Assembly (NCBI RefSeq): GCF_000685275.1
Contig: NZ_ARYK01000001.1
Coordinates: 248,001 to 312,000 of the forward strand
Length of the DNA stretch: 64,000 nt
Direction of reading: 5' to 3'
From: Hyphomonas johnsonii MHS-2
Lineage (GTDB): Bacteria > Pseudomonadota > Alphaproteobacteria > Caulobacterales > Hyphomonadaceae
Shown: positions 28,102 through 36,819 of the stretch, piece after piece
Layout: each line of letters opens with the position of its first letter
How positions within the stretch are numbered: the first letter of the stretch is position 1
Position numbers and translations under genes: made by a program
Notes under the pieces: generated by a model
The model's database searches: none
Seen by the model: the letters and a program-made list of their open reading frames with translations, nothing else
What the model was told of the DNA's origin: nothing

Positions 28102-29405
28102 CAGCGGATTCCCACAGCCTCGATGCCGTCCTGCTTGTAGACGTGGCCGGCCTTCATGATGAAGTCGACGTTCTCCAGGATCGAGATGTCCTTGAGCGGA
28201 TCACCACTGACGGCGACAAGGTCGGCGGCGCAGCCAACGTCAAGGCAACCGAGCATGCCCGTCTTGTCCAGCGCTTCGGCGGCGGTGGCGGTCGCGGCAG
28301 TGATCGCCTGCATCGGCGTCATGCCGAACTGGACCATGCGGGAGAACTGCTTCGGATTGTCGCCGTGCGGATAGACACCGGAATCCGACCCGAACACCAT
28401 TTTCGCCCCGGCCTTGTTGGCGGCGGTGAAGCTGGCGCGCTGAATGCGGGAGATCGATTTCTCCTTCTCCATGGATTCCGGCAGCACACCGTTCTTCTCG
28501 CCCTCGGCCAGCGTGTATTCGGTGTTGTAGATGTCCATCGAGAGGTAGGCGCCCTTCTCCTTGGCGAGTGCGATTGTCTCGTCATCAAGGATGCTGGCAT
28601 GTTCGATCGTGTCGACACCGGCGAGCAGGGCGTTGCGGATGCCGGTCGTGCCGTGGGCATGGCTCGCGACCTTCAGGCCGCGGGCATGGGCTTCCTCGAC
28701 AATCGCGGTGAGTTCCTCGAGCGTACCCTGGGCCGCGCCGAGGCTGGTGCCCTTGGAGAAGACGCCACCGGTCGAGCAGGTCTTGATCAGGTCGACGCCA
28801 TACTTGATGTTCTCGCGGACCTTGGCGCGCATCTCCCACGGGCCATTGGCGACGCCTTCACCTGTCAGGTGGTATTCTGCCGGCAGCAGGTTGATGTCCG
28901 AACAGTGGCCGCCGGTGATGCCCACGGGCGGACCGGAGACGTACATGCGCGGGCCGGGCACGTCGCCCTCGTTGATGGCATCGCGCAGGGCGATGTCGCC
29001 ATAGCTGTCGGCACCGACATTGCGGACAGTGGTGAAGCCGGCGAGCAGGGTCAGCCGGGCATTCTTGACGCCGGTGATTGCTGCGCGCTCGTCCGAAAAG
29101 CCAAGCGACTCATAGGCGCCGACATCGGCATCGCCTGTCAGGTGGGTGTGCATGTCGATGAAACCCGGCATGACCGTTTCGGTGCCGAGGTCGATCACGG
29201 TCGCGCCCTTCGGGACTTTCAAGGCGCTCTGGGTGCCGGATGCGATGACCTTGCCATCGTCGATCACGATTGCGGCGGCGCGCGTGACATTGCCGGAAAC
29301 CGGGTCGATCAGCGTGCCGGCCCTGACATAGACCGGGTCTGCATGCGCGGCACTGCCTGCAGCAATCAAAGCGGCGCCGAGGACGGCCAGGTCGGTAATT
29401 CTCAT
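28101..29405 (-). CDS. Exported amidohydrolase (Xaa-dipeptidase-like)
   Basis: A 434-residue metal-dependent hydrolase with a Sec signal peptide (1-22, ending in AHA). Metal-site motifs in order are MHTHL (about 85), IKTCSTGGVFS with the bridging Lys, HAHGTTG, TIEHASI and GSDSGV (Asp ligand). This pattern fits the imidazolonepropionase-like group that includes secreted Xaa-Arg/Xaa-Lys dipeptidases of Caulobacter. It is the first gene of a tightly coupled four-gene operon; its stop overlaps the next start. Confidence 0.92.
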   Translation of the reverse strand: MRITDLAVLGAALIAAGSAAHADPVYVRAGTLIDPVSGNVTRAAAIVIDDGKVIASGTQSALKVPKGATVIDLGTETVMPGFIDMHTHLTGDADVGAYESLGFSDERAAITGVKNARLTLLAGFTTVRNVGADSYGDIALRDAINEGDVPGPRMYVSGPPVGITGGHCSDINLLPAEYHLTGEGVANGPWEMRAKVRENIKYGVDLIKTCSTGGVFSKGTSLGAAQGTLEELTAIVEEAHARGLKVASHAHGTTGIRNALLAGVDTIEHASILDDETIALAKEKGAYLSMDIYNTEYTLAEGEKNGVLPESMEKEKSISRIQRASFTAANKAGAKMVFGSDSGVYPHGDNPKQFSRMVQFGMTPMQAITAATATAAEALDKTGMLGCLDVGCAADLVAVSGDPLKDISILENVDFIMKAGHVYKQDGIEAVGIR

Positions 29406-29464
29406 GATGGGATCAGCCTTGTCATTTGCGGGTTGGCGCGACTATCAGGGCGAAATCGCCGGAC

Positions 29465-29504
29465 GGTCAAGCCGCACCCGGTTTCCGCTGGGGCGCGCTT
29501 GACC
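29465..29504. promoter_or_regulatory. Inverted repeat in a divergent promoter region
   Basis: GGTCAAGC (29465-29472) and its exact complement GCTTGACC (29497-29504) are separated by 24 bases in the 153-bp gap between the leftward amidohydrolase operon and the rightward crotonase gene. It could be an operator for a shared regulator. No T tract follows, so a terminator role is unlikely. Confidence 0.35.
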
Positions 29505-29558
29505 TGCCGCGCCGCGCAGGCAGTGTGGGGCCAACGATGACCCCGAGGGAGAAAGACC

Positions 29559-30470
29559 ATGGCCCAGCCAAAGCAGTTCGAACAGATTATCCTGGATATC
29601 GAGGACGGCATTGCCATCCTGACGCTCAACCGCCCCGAGAAGATGAACGCCTTTACCGGCAAGATGATGTACGAACTGATCGAGGCGTTCGATATTACGG
29701 ACGCCGACGACAGCGTGCGCGCGGTGATCGTCACCGGTTCGGGCGAACGCGCCTTCTGTGCCGGGGCAGACCTGTCCGAAGGCGCCAAGACGTTCGACTA
29801 TGACGCGCGCGCGTCCACAGGCGAAGTAGGGCGCAGCAAGGACGAGGACATCCAGCGCGACGGTGGCGGCCGCGTGACCTTGCGCATCTTCAACAGCCTG
29901 AAGCCCGTTATCGGCGCCATCAACGGCGCGGCCGTCGGCATCGGCGTGACCATGCAATTGCCGATGGATATCCGTATCGCGGCTGACACGGCCCGCTTCG
30001 GCTTCGTGTTCAACCGCCGGGGCATCAACCCGGAAGCGGCCTCCAGCTGGTTCCTGCCGCGCCTTGTCGGCATCCAGCAGGCACTTGCCTGGTGCTATTC
30101 CGGCCGCGTTTTCCCGGCCTCCGAAGCCCTGTCCGGTGGCCTTGTCCTCTCCGTGCACCCGCAGGCCGAACTGCTCGACGTGGCCAAGGCCATGGCGCGC
30201 GAGATTGCCGACAATACGGCAGCCGTCTCGACAACGCTGACCCGCCAGATGATGTGGCGCATGCTGGGCGCCAGCCATCCGATGGAAGCGCACATCGTCG
30301 ATTCCGCTGCCATCTATTCGCGCGGCAAGACGCCGGACGCCAAAGAGGGCGTGATGAGCTTCCTCGAGAAGCGCCAGCCGGTCTATCCGGTGAAAGTGTC
30401 CGACGGCATGCCGAACTTCTTCCCCTGGTGGGAAGAGCCGGAATTCGACTGGATTGGCGGAAACGACTAG
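29559..30470 (+). CDS. Enoyl-CoA hydratase/isomerase (crotonase) family protein
   Basis: A 303-residue crotonase. The oxyanion-hole segments are RAFCAGADLSEG (about 65-76) and INGAAVGIGVTMQLPMDIRI (about 125-145), followed by FGFVFNRRGINPEAASSWFLP carrying an acidic catalytic residue. AGGGAGAAAGACC precedes the ATG. It is followed after 6 bases by an epoxide-hydrolase-like gene, suggesting an operon for acyl-CoA or xenobiotic degradation. Confidence 0.93.
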   Translation: MAQPKQFEQIILDIEDGIAILTLNRPEKMNAFTGKMMYELIEAFDITDADDSVRAVIVTGSGERAFCAGADLSEGAKTFDYDARASTGEVGRSKDEDIQRDGGGRVTLRIFNSLKPVIGAINGAAVGIGVTMQLPMDIRIAADTARFGFVFNRRGINPEAASSWFLPRLVGIQQALAWCYSGRVFPASEALSGGLVLSVHPQAELLDVAKAMAREIADNTAAVSTTLTRQMMWRMLGASHPMEAHIVDSAAIYSRGKTPDAKEGVMSFLEKRQPVYPVKVSDGMPNFFPWWEEPEFDWIGGND

Positions 30471-30476
30471 CCCGCC

Positions 30477-31445
30477 ATGACGCCAGACCTGCAACGCGTC
30501 GAAACCAACGGCATCCATTTGCGCGTGGCGACAGCGGGCGAGGGCCCGCTCGTCATTCTCGTGCACGGGTTCCCGGAGAGTTGGTATTCCTGGCGTCACC
30601 AGATCAAGGCGCTGTCGGCGGCGGGTTACCGCGTCGCGGCGCCCGATGTGCGCGGCTATGGCGGGTCCGACCGGCCCCACGCCGTCGAGGCCTATGACAT
30701 GGAAAGCCTGACCGGCGATATTGCCGGTCTGGCCGATGCCCTGTCACCTGGCGAGAAAGCCGTCGTGATCGGCCATGACTGGGGCGCGCCGATCGCATGG
30801 AACACGGCCCGGCTGCACGCCGACACATTCCGCGCGGTGGCGGGCCTGTCTGTGCCTTACATCCCGCCGAACGAGATCGTGTTCATCGATGCCGTGCGGG
30901 CCTTCTTCACCGATCGCGGCCTGTTCTTCTATCAGGTCTATTTCCAGGACGAGGGCCCGCCCGAGGCCGAGCTGGAAAACGACCCGGCCGAGACGATCCG
31001 CAAGTTCTATTATGCGATCTCTGGCGACGCGCCGGACGGCACATGGCCCACCGACAAGAAGCATGGCGACACGCTGCTGCACCGCCTGCCGGAACCACCC
31101 ATGCCGCTGCCCTGGCTGTCGGCAGAAGACGTCGCCTATTACGATGCCCAGTTCCGACAGTCCGGTTTTCGCGGGCCGCTCAACCGGTATCGCAACTGGC
31201 ACCGCGACCATGCCTTCCTGACGGCGCATGCCGCCCCGATGACCATCGCCCAGCCCTCGCTCTATATCGGCGGCACACGAGACCTCGTGCTGAAGATGTC
31301 TCCCGGCGACATGCTGGGTGCGATGAAGGAAAACCTCGGCGACCTGCGCGGCGCCACCCTGCTCGAAGGCTGTGGCCACTGGACCCAGCAGGAACGGCCC
31401 GACGAGGTGAACCGGCTGCTGCTGGACTGGCTGGGTGGGCTGTAG
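30477..31445 (+). CDS. Alpha/beta hydrolase, epoxide hydrolase-like
   Basis: A 322-residue alpha/beta hydrolase. The oxyanion segment HGFPESWYSWRHQ (about 25) and nucleophile elbow GHDWGAPIAW (Asp at about 101) match the soluble epoxide hydrolase group, in which Asp replaces Ser. A cap-domain tyrosine candidate lies in DVAYYDAQF and the catalytic His in GCGHWTQQERP (about 302). It is probably cytoplasmic. The actual epoxide or ester substrate is unknown. Confidence 0.92.
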   Translation: MTPDLQRVETNGIHLRVATAGEGPLVILVHGFPESWYSWRHQIKALSAAGYRVAAPDVRGYGGSDRPHAVEAYDMESLTGDIAGLADALSPGEKAVVIGHDWGAPIAWNTARLHADTFRAVAGLSVPYIPPNEIVFIDAVRAFFTDRGLFFYQVYFQDEGPPEAELENDPAETIRKFYYAISGDAPDGTWPTDKKHGDTLLHRLPEPPMPLPWLSAEDVAYYDAQFRQSGFRGPLNRYRNWHRDHAFLTAHAAPMTIAQPSLYIGGTRDLVLKMSPGDMLGAMKENLGDLRGATLLEGCGHWTQQERPDEVNRLLLDWLGGL

Positions 31446-31493
31446 GGCGCGCGAAATTCCGTTCCTCCCCGATACAATTTGAAAGGCTCACGC

Positions 31494-31928
31494 ATGTCCA
31501 TCTGGCGGCAAACCAATATTGATCTCGACCAAATCAGCGCTGCCCAGCAGGATACGATGGGCGGCCTGCTCGGCATCACGCTCGTCGGCATTGGCGACGA
31601 CACGCTGACTGCGCGCATGCCGGTCGATCACCGCACGATTCAGCCGCATGGGCGCCTGCATGGCGGCGCATCTGTGGCGCTGGCCGAAACGGTCGGCTCG
31701 ATTGCGGCCAACCTTGTGCTCGATCCGGGCGAGAGCGTCGGCGTTGGCCTCGAGATCAACGCCAATCACATCCGCCCGGTGAAGGACGGCTTTGTCTTTG
31801 CCACCGCCAAGGCCGAGGCGCTGGGCCGAACGACCCAGATATGGACCATCCGCATTACCGATGAATCCGACCGGCTGGTGTGCCTGTCGCGCTTCACGGT
31901 CGCCGTGATTCCCGCCCGCAGGGCGTGA
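31494..31928 (+). CDS. Hotdog-fold thioesterase (PaaI/YdiI-like)
   Basis: A 144-residue acyl-CoA thioesterase. The ATG at 31494 follows AAAGG; an upstream in-frame TTG at 31479 is less likely. The family motif HGRLHGGASVALAETVGS (about 47-64) carries the catalytic Glu and backbone turn seen in YdiI/PaaI enzymes. It follows the hydrolase gene after 48 bases, so it may share its transcript. Confidence 0.9.
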   Translation: MSIWRQTNIDLDQISAAQQDTMGGLLGITLVGIGDDTLTARMPVDHRTIQPHGRLHGGASVALAETVGSIAANLVLDPGESVGVGLEINANHIRPVKDGFVFATAKAEALGRTTQIWTIRITDESDRLVCLSRFTVAVIPARRA

Positions 31929-31957
31929 GCGCGGCAGCGCCTGATGCGCCTGACGCG

Positions 31958-32728
31958 CTAGAAATTCACCCGGTTGGATATCGCCCCGTCGACGATGAGG
32001 TTTGACCCTGTCGTGTAGGAGGAGGCCGGGCTGGCCAGGAAGACGGCTGCGTTGGCGATCTCCTGGGCTGTGGCGCACCGGCCCGTCGGGTTGCGGGCGA
32101 GGGCCTGCTTGAAGAAATCCGGCTGGTTGGTCTCGACCATGTGCCAGACGCCACCCTCGAAATAGACCATGCCCGGCGAAACCGTGTTCACGCGCAGGCC
32201 GTTGGCGGCGTGCTGCCGCGCAAGGCCCTTCGCCATGTGGATGAGGGAAGCCTTCATCGGCCCGTAGGAATCGCCACGGTCGGCAACTGCAGCCGAGATC
32301 GATGTGATGATCACGAAAGCGGCGTCGCCCGAGGCCTTGGCGGCCCGTGTCAGGAACGGCTCGGCCGCCTCGAACGCGTTGACCGCGCCCAGCACGTCCA
32401 GCTCGAAATTCTGTTTCCAGGCGTCGGGCGCATTGCCCTGTGCCATGGCGCCGGCATTGGACACGAGGATATCGATCCCGCCGAGTTCCTTGCCGGCCGA
32501 GGCGATCCAGGCTTTCAGGCCTTCGCCGTCGGTAATGTCCACGGATGCGCCGGTCGCTTTCACACCGAGCCCTTCAAGCGCCTTGACCGTTTCGGTCACC
32601 TGGCCTGCGTTGCGCGCACAGACGGCGACGTTTGCGCCTTCGGCGGCCAATGTATCCGCAATGGCCCGGCCGATGCCGCGGGTACCGCCCAGGATGACTG
32701 CATTCTTGCCTTTGAGATGGAGATCCAA
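31958..32728 (-). CDS. Short-chain dehydrogenase/reductase
   Basis: A 256-residue SDR. I set the start at the TTG at 32728 (MDLHLKGKNAVILGG) because it follows AAGGA at proper spacing and begins exactly where SDR proteins begin; the longer reading from an upstream ATG adds an unrelated Arg-rich tail. The cofactor motif GGTRGIGRA is at about 14-22, the catalytic Ser in ITSISAAV and the YxxxK motif as YGPMK. Substrate unknown. Confidence 0.88.
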   Translation of the reverse strand: MDLHLKGKNAVILGGTRGIGRAIADTLAAEGANVAVCARNAGQVTETVKALEGLGVKATGASVDITDGEGLKAWIASAGKELGGIDILVSNAGAMAQGNAPDAWKQNFELDVLGAVNAFEAAEPFLTRAAKASGDAAFVIITSISAAVADRGDSYGPMKASLIHMAKGLARQHAANGLRVNTVSPGMVYFEGGVWHMVETNQPDFFKQALARNPTGRCATAQEIANAAVFLASPASSYTTGSNLIVDGAISNRVNF

Positions 32729-32916
32729 TACCGTTTTCCTTCTTGCCTGCACCGCTGTCCTCGGGACCGCGCGCGTGATGACCGACACTGTGGCAACAAA
32801 AGCGGGACATTCCAACACACGTCATGGTGCATCGTGGTTTGGTGGCGTGTCCGGACCCGGCAGGTGCGGGCGGCGGCGTTTGGTGGTACCCTGAGGCCGG
32901 TAGGGGAGACAGGGAC

Positions 32917-33720
32917 ATGAGTGACGACGCCGCGACGGTGAAGCCAGCATCGTATGAAACACCCGGCGTGCACGACATGCTGGAACCATCAGCCCGGGCG
33001 CTGAGCGAGTATATCGTCCGCATCGCGGTGCTGCCGTTCACCCTGTTGATGATCAAGCCGCGCGACATTGCCCGCCTCGTCGCAAGCGGCGCCTATCGCC
33101 CCCTGCCGCCCCCCTTCCTGCTGACCTTCGTGACCGGCGTCGCGGTGTCCGGCGTTGTGTCGAACCTCGGCCTGCTGTTCACCTATGGCGATCCGATGGA
33201 CGGCGCGACGGGTGCCAGCGGGGCCGCGCAGGCCTTTGTGACCGCCGTGCTGACCTCGTTTCGCGAAGCCGACGGCATCAAGGCCCTGCTGTTTGCGATC
33301 CCTTACGTCGCCGCGATCTGGATCTTTTCGGGCATTGTGTCGTGTTTCATGGGGCGGGGCTTTCGCAACGTGGAACCGATCCTTGCCTTCCTGTCATTCA
33401 CGATGGCCGCGATTGTCGAGTTCGGCATCCTCATCATGGTGATGGTGCACGTCCTGGCCTATGACAGCGAAACGGCGTTCGCCTATGCCGGGCTGGGAAC
33501 GATCCTGCTGTTCTTCTTCATTCTGGTCATGCTGGTGAAGCTGTTCAGGTACCTGATGCATGTCCGCGCGCCGACGCGCTGGAACTGGATCGGCCTGCTG
33601 CTCGGGTTCAGTGTCGCGTCGGTCATCCTGCTGCTTGCCGCGCTGGTGGCCTTCGTTCCGGCCGGCATGATCATCGACAACAAGATCGCGGCAGAGATCG
33701 CTGCCACGCCCGGACTCTGA
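32917..33720 (+). CDS. Multi-pass membrane protein, unknown function
   Basis: A 267-residue protein with a polar N-terminus of about 25 residues and four to five hydrophobic segments (about 70-95, 120-145, 155-180, 195-215, 225-250). The ATG at 32917 follows GGGGAGACAGG. The arrangement recalls Yip1-type membrane proteins, but I recognise no motif that fixes the family. It is divergent from the SDR gene and convergent with dnaB. Confidence 0.8.
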   Translation: MSDDAATVKPASYETPGVHDMLEPSARALSEYIVRIAVLPFTLLMIKPRDIARLVASGAYRPLPPPFLLTFVTGVAVSGVVSNLGLLFTYGDPMDGATGASGAAQAFVTAVLTSFREADGIKALLFAIPYVAAIWIFSGIVSCFMGRGFRNVEPILAFLSFTMAAIVEFGILIMVMVHVLAYDSETAFAYAGLGTILLFFFILVMLVKLFRYLMHVRAPTRWNWIGLLLGFSVASVILLLAALVAFVPAGMIIDNKIAAEIAATPGL

Positions 33721-33765
33721 CGGCGCGGGCAGGATGCAGCCGGCATCCCGTCAATCGACAGGTCG

Positions 33766-35256
33766 CTAGTCCTCGCCGCGGTCGATGCCGGCGCGGTCGA
33801 GATTGCCGAAGCGGGTGATATTGGCGTCGAAGGCGAGGTCGACCTTGCCGATGGGGCCGTGGCGCTGCTTGCCGATGATCACTTCGGCGATGCCGTAAAT
33901 CTGGTCCATCCGGGCGCGCCACTGGGTCCATTTCTCGTTGGAGGATGGATCGTTCGGGTCGGCACCCGGTTCGGAACGGGCGAGATAGTATTCCTCACGA
34001 TAGACGAACATGACGACGTCGGCATCCTGCTCGATCGAGCCGGATTCGCGAAGGTCCGACAATTGCGGGCGCTTGTCGTCGCGCTGCTCGACGGCGCGGC
34101 TGAGCTGGGACAGGGCGAGGACCGGGATGTTGAGATCCTTGGCCAGCGCCTTGAGCGCGGTGGTGATCTGGGTCACTTCCTGCACGCGGTTGGTGTTGGA
34201 ATTGGTGTTGCTGACGGTGATCAGCTGCAGGTAGTCGATCACGATCAGGTCGAGGCCGACAGAGCGCTGCAGGCGCCGGGCGCGGGCAGCAAGCTGGCTG
34301 ATCGAGATGCCGCCGGTATCATCGATATAGAGTGGCAGGTTCTGCAGCTCTTCAGTGGCCTCGCGCAGGCGTTCGAAGTCTGCCTTGTCGAGGTCGCCCT
34401 GCCGGATGCGGTGGGTGGTGATGCCCGTGCGCTCGGCAAGGATACGCGTAGCGAGCTGTTCGTTCGACATTTCCAGCGAGAAGAAGCCGACGATGCCGCC
34501 TTCCACGGTTTTCTTCGAGCCGTCATCCTGCACTTCGGCCCGGTAGGCGGACGCCGCATTATAGGCGATGTTGGTCGCGAGCGAGGTTTTCCCCATCGAG
34601 GGACGCCCGGCGAGGATGAGCAGGTCGGAGCGGTGGAAGCCGCCAAGCTTGTCGTCGAGGTCGCGCAGCATGGTCGGGATGCCGGCGATCTTGCCTTCGC
34701 GCTTGAACGCCGCTTCGGCCGCCTTCAGCGACTCCGTCAGTGCTTCGGAAAAGCTGGTGAAACCACGTCCGGTGGCACCGCGCTCTGCAAGGTCGAACAA
34801 CTGGCGTTCGGCCAGCTCGATCTGGCGCTCGCCGGTTTCGTCGGGGCCGGGGGTCAGCGCGCGGCCTTTCAGCTCTCCGCTGATGTCGACCAGGGCCCGG
34901 CGCATCGCCAGGTCGCGAATCATGTGGGCGTAGTCCGAGACTTCCGGCCCGAAGGCGGCGCTGTCGAGCAGCTGCTCCAGGTAGCGCGCGCCACCGATCT
35001 CGGTGAGTTTCTCGGCTTTCTCGAAATGCTCGCGCAGGGTGACCCCGTCGGCCACCCGGCCCTGCTGGATCATGTTGGCGGCGACGTCATACAGCTCCTG
35101 GTGGGCCGGGGCGTAGAAGTCCGACGGGCGCAGGATATCGGCGACACGCTGGTAGGAATTGTTGTCGAACAGGATCGCGCCCAGCACGGCGGCCTCGGCC
35201 GACAGGTTGTTTGGCGCGGAGATCAGGTGTTCGGAGGAATGATCGTCGAGGGGCAT
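33766..35256 (-). CDS. dnaB: Replicative DNA helicase DnaB
   Basis: A 496-residue hexameric helicase of the replication fork. The N-terminal domain (about 18-120, APNNLSAEAAVLGAILF) and RecA-like domain are complete. Walker A is GRPSMGKTSLA (about 215-225), Walker B is LIVIDYLQL, and the C-terminal LSQLSRAVEQR and DLRESGSIEQDADVVMF are characteristic. No intein is present. A terminator separates it from the upstream rplI, so it has its own promoter in the 142-bp gap. Confidence 0.97.
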   Translation of the reverse strand: MPLDDHSSEHLISAPNNLSAEAAVLGAILFDNNSYQRVADILRPSDFYAPAHQELYDVAANMIQQGRVADGVTLREHFEKAEKLTEIGGARYLEQLLDSAAFGPEVSDYAHMIRDLAMRRALVDISGELKGRALTPGPDETGERQIELAERQLFDLAERGATGRGFTSFSEALTESLKAAEAAFKREGKIAGIPTMLRDLDDKLGGFHRSDLLILAGRPSMGKTSLATNIAYNAASAYRAEVQDDGSKKTVEGGIVGFFSLEMSNEQLATRILAERTGITTHRIRQGDLDKADFERLREATEELQNLPLYIDDTGGISISQLAARARRLQRSVGLDLIVIDYLQLITVSNTNSNTNRVQEVTQITTALKALAKDLNIPVLALSQLSRAVEQRDDKRPQLSDLRESGSIEQDADVVMFVYREEYYLARSEPGADPNDPSSNEKWTQWRARMDQIYGIAEVIIGKQRHGPIGKVDLAFDANITRFGNLDRAGIDRGED

Positions 35257-35333
35257 GCGATTGTATTAGCTCACCTGACGCGGGATTTCTTCCCTCATCT
35301 GGCAGTGTCCCGTGAAATCGCAGGGGTGATGCA

Positions 35334-35370
35334 CAAAAAAAGCCGCAGCTGTGGATAGCTGCGGCTTTTC
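35334..35370. terminator. Rho-independent terminator of the rpsF-rpsR-rplI operon
   Basis: AGCCGCAGCT pairs with AGCTGCGGCT around a GTGGAT loop, flanked by seven A on the left and TTTT on the right. For leftward transcription from rplI this gives a strong stem followed by a run of U. It lies 28 bases beyond the rplI stop. Confidence 0.93.
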
Positions 35371-35398
35371 TGGTTTGTTTCGCCGAGGCGAACGAAGC

Positions 35399-35989
35399 CT
35401 AGTCCTCGTCTGGACCGCCGATCATGTCGGACAGTTCAGCTGCGGCTTCCTTCAGCTCGCTGGCCTGTTCGTCTGCGAAGGCTGCGTTGGCTTCCTGCAG
35501 GGCGGCGACAATGTCTTCGCCCTTGGCCTGACGCTCGGCTTCTTCGGTCGAGCGGGCGATGTTGGCCTGGACATTTACCGTGACTTCCGCGTGCAGGCGG
35601 ATGGCAACGTCATAGATGCCGATCGCCTTGATCGGCTTGTCGAGGCGAACGCCGCTGCGCGGGAACTTGTGCCCGGCAGCTTCTGCAGCATCGGCGACGT
35701 CACGTGCGGTCACCGAACCGTAGAGCTGGCCGGTGTCGCCAGCCTGGCGGATCATCGTGAAGACGGCGCCTTCAAGCGTCTCGCCTTCAGCCTGGGCTGC
35801 GGCACGGGCCGTTGCGTTGCGCTGTTCAATCACTTCACGCTCAGCTTCGAACCGCGCGCGGTTCTTGTCATTTGCGAGAAGGGCCTTGCCCTGCGGGATG
35901 AGGAAGTTGCGGGCGAAGCCGTTCTTCACGGAGACTTCGTCTCCGATCTTTCCAAGGCGTTCGACGCGTTCAAGAAGGATCACTTGCAT
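35399..35989 (-). CDS. rplI: 50S ribosomal protein L9
   Basis: A 196-residue large-subunit protein. The N-terminal 23S rRNA-binding domain starts MQVILLERVERLGKIGDEV and includes GFARNFLIPQGKA; the C-terminal domain follows a long helix. It is about 45 residues longer than E. coli L9 because of an acidic, Ala/Glu-rich C-terminal tail ending GGPDED, which is common in alphaproteobacteria. It lies 11 bases after rpsR. Confidence 0.97.
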   Translation of the reverse strand: MQVILLERVERLGKIGDEVSVKNGFARNFLIPQGKALLANDKNRARFEAEREVIEQRNATARAAAQAEGETLEGAVFTMIRQAGDTGQLYGSVTARDVADAAEAAGHKFPRSGVRLDKPIKAIGIYDVAIRLHAEVTVNVQANIARSTEEAERQAKGEDIVAALQEANAAFADEQASELKEAAAELSDMIGGPDED

Positions 35990-36000
35990 GTCGGTGTCTC

Positions 36001-36258
36001 CTACTTCACTTCAAACGGAAGCAGGGCCAGCATGCGGGCGCGTTTGATCGCCTGGGCAAGCTTGCGCTGGTTCTTGAGGTTGACGGCCGTGATCCGGCTG
36101 GGCACGATTTTCCCTTTTTCAGAGATATAGCGCTGCAGCAGTTTCACGTCCTTGTAATCGATTTCCTGGGCGTGTTCGCCGGTAAACGGGTCCACCTTGC
36201 GGCGACGTCCGAACGGGCGGCGGGCAGGAATGTTCGTGATATTCAGTTTCTGAGCCAT
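36001..36258 (-). CDS. rpsR: 30S ribosomal protein S18
   Basis: An 85-residue small-subunit protein. The conserved core has [22 protein letters not shown] followed by [11 protein letters not shown] and [15 protein letters not shown]. Length is typical. No CxxC zinc motif is present. It lies between rpsF and rplI in the standard operon order. Confidence 0.97.
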   Translation of the reverse strand: MAQKLNITNIPARRPFGRRRKVDPFTGEHAQEIDYKDVKLLQRYISEKGKIVPSRITAVNLKNQRKLAQAIKRARMLALLPFEVK

Positions 36259-36272
36259 GTGTCCTGTCCTCT

Positions 36273-36611
36273 CTAGTCGCGACGGCGTTCTTTGCGCGAC
36301 AGGACAGCCGAAGGCTCGTCACTGTGCGACTCGACGCGGATCGTCATGTAACGCATCACATCGTCGGAAATGCGCAGGCGGCGTTCCAGTTCGTGGATCG
36401 CTTCGGCAGGGCCGTCGATGTTCAGGAGCGAATAATGCGCCTTGCGTTGCTTCTTGATCGGATAGGCAAGGTTGCGCAGGCCCCAATACTCGGTGCGGCC
36501 GACAGTTGCGCCTTTTTCCTTGAGAAAGCCGGACAGTTCTTCGACAAATGTGTCGACCTGTGCCGGCGAAATGTCAGGTCGTGTGATCACGACGTGCTCA
36601 TATAGTGCCAT
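36273..36611 (-). CDS. rpsF: 30S ribosomal protein S6
   Basis: A 112-residue protein that pairs with S18 on the 30S platform. The start is the ATG at 36611 ([13 protein letters not shown]), the conserved S6 N-terminus; the longer upstream reading is not conserved. A Lys-rich [18 protein letters not shown] is visible at about 46-64. The C-terminus ends in a short basic tail. It is the first gene of rpsF-rpsR-rplI and divergent from fabD with about 208 bp between them. Confidence 0.96.
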   Translation of the reverse strand: MALYEHVVITRPDISPAQVDTFVEELSGFLKEKGATVGRTEYWGLRNLAYPIKKQRKAHYSLLNIDGPAEAIHELERRLRISDDVMRYMTIRVESHSDEPSAVLSRKERRRD

Positions 36612-36819
36612 GTTTTTATTCCCAAAAGTGAGGCATGCGGCGCAAGACAGGGGGAAACTGTCTGGCGATGGCCCCTCTTCGTCCGGCTCATTCCGGGCTA
36701 GTGAGGACCGCATCCCTGCGAGTGAAGGCGCGTCTTAAGCCTATATTGGCGTATATTTCAAGCGCTTGCGCACATCGGCGAGCCCCATTAGGCACGACAA
36801 AAATCCGGAGGAAGACACG

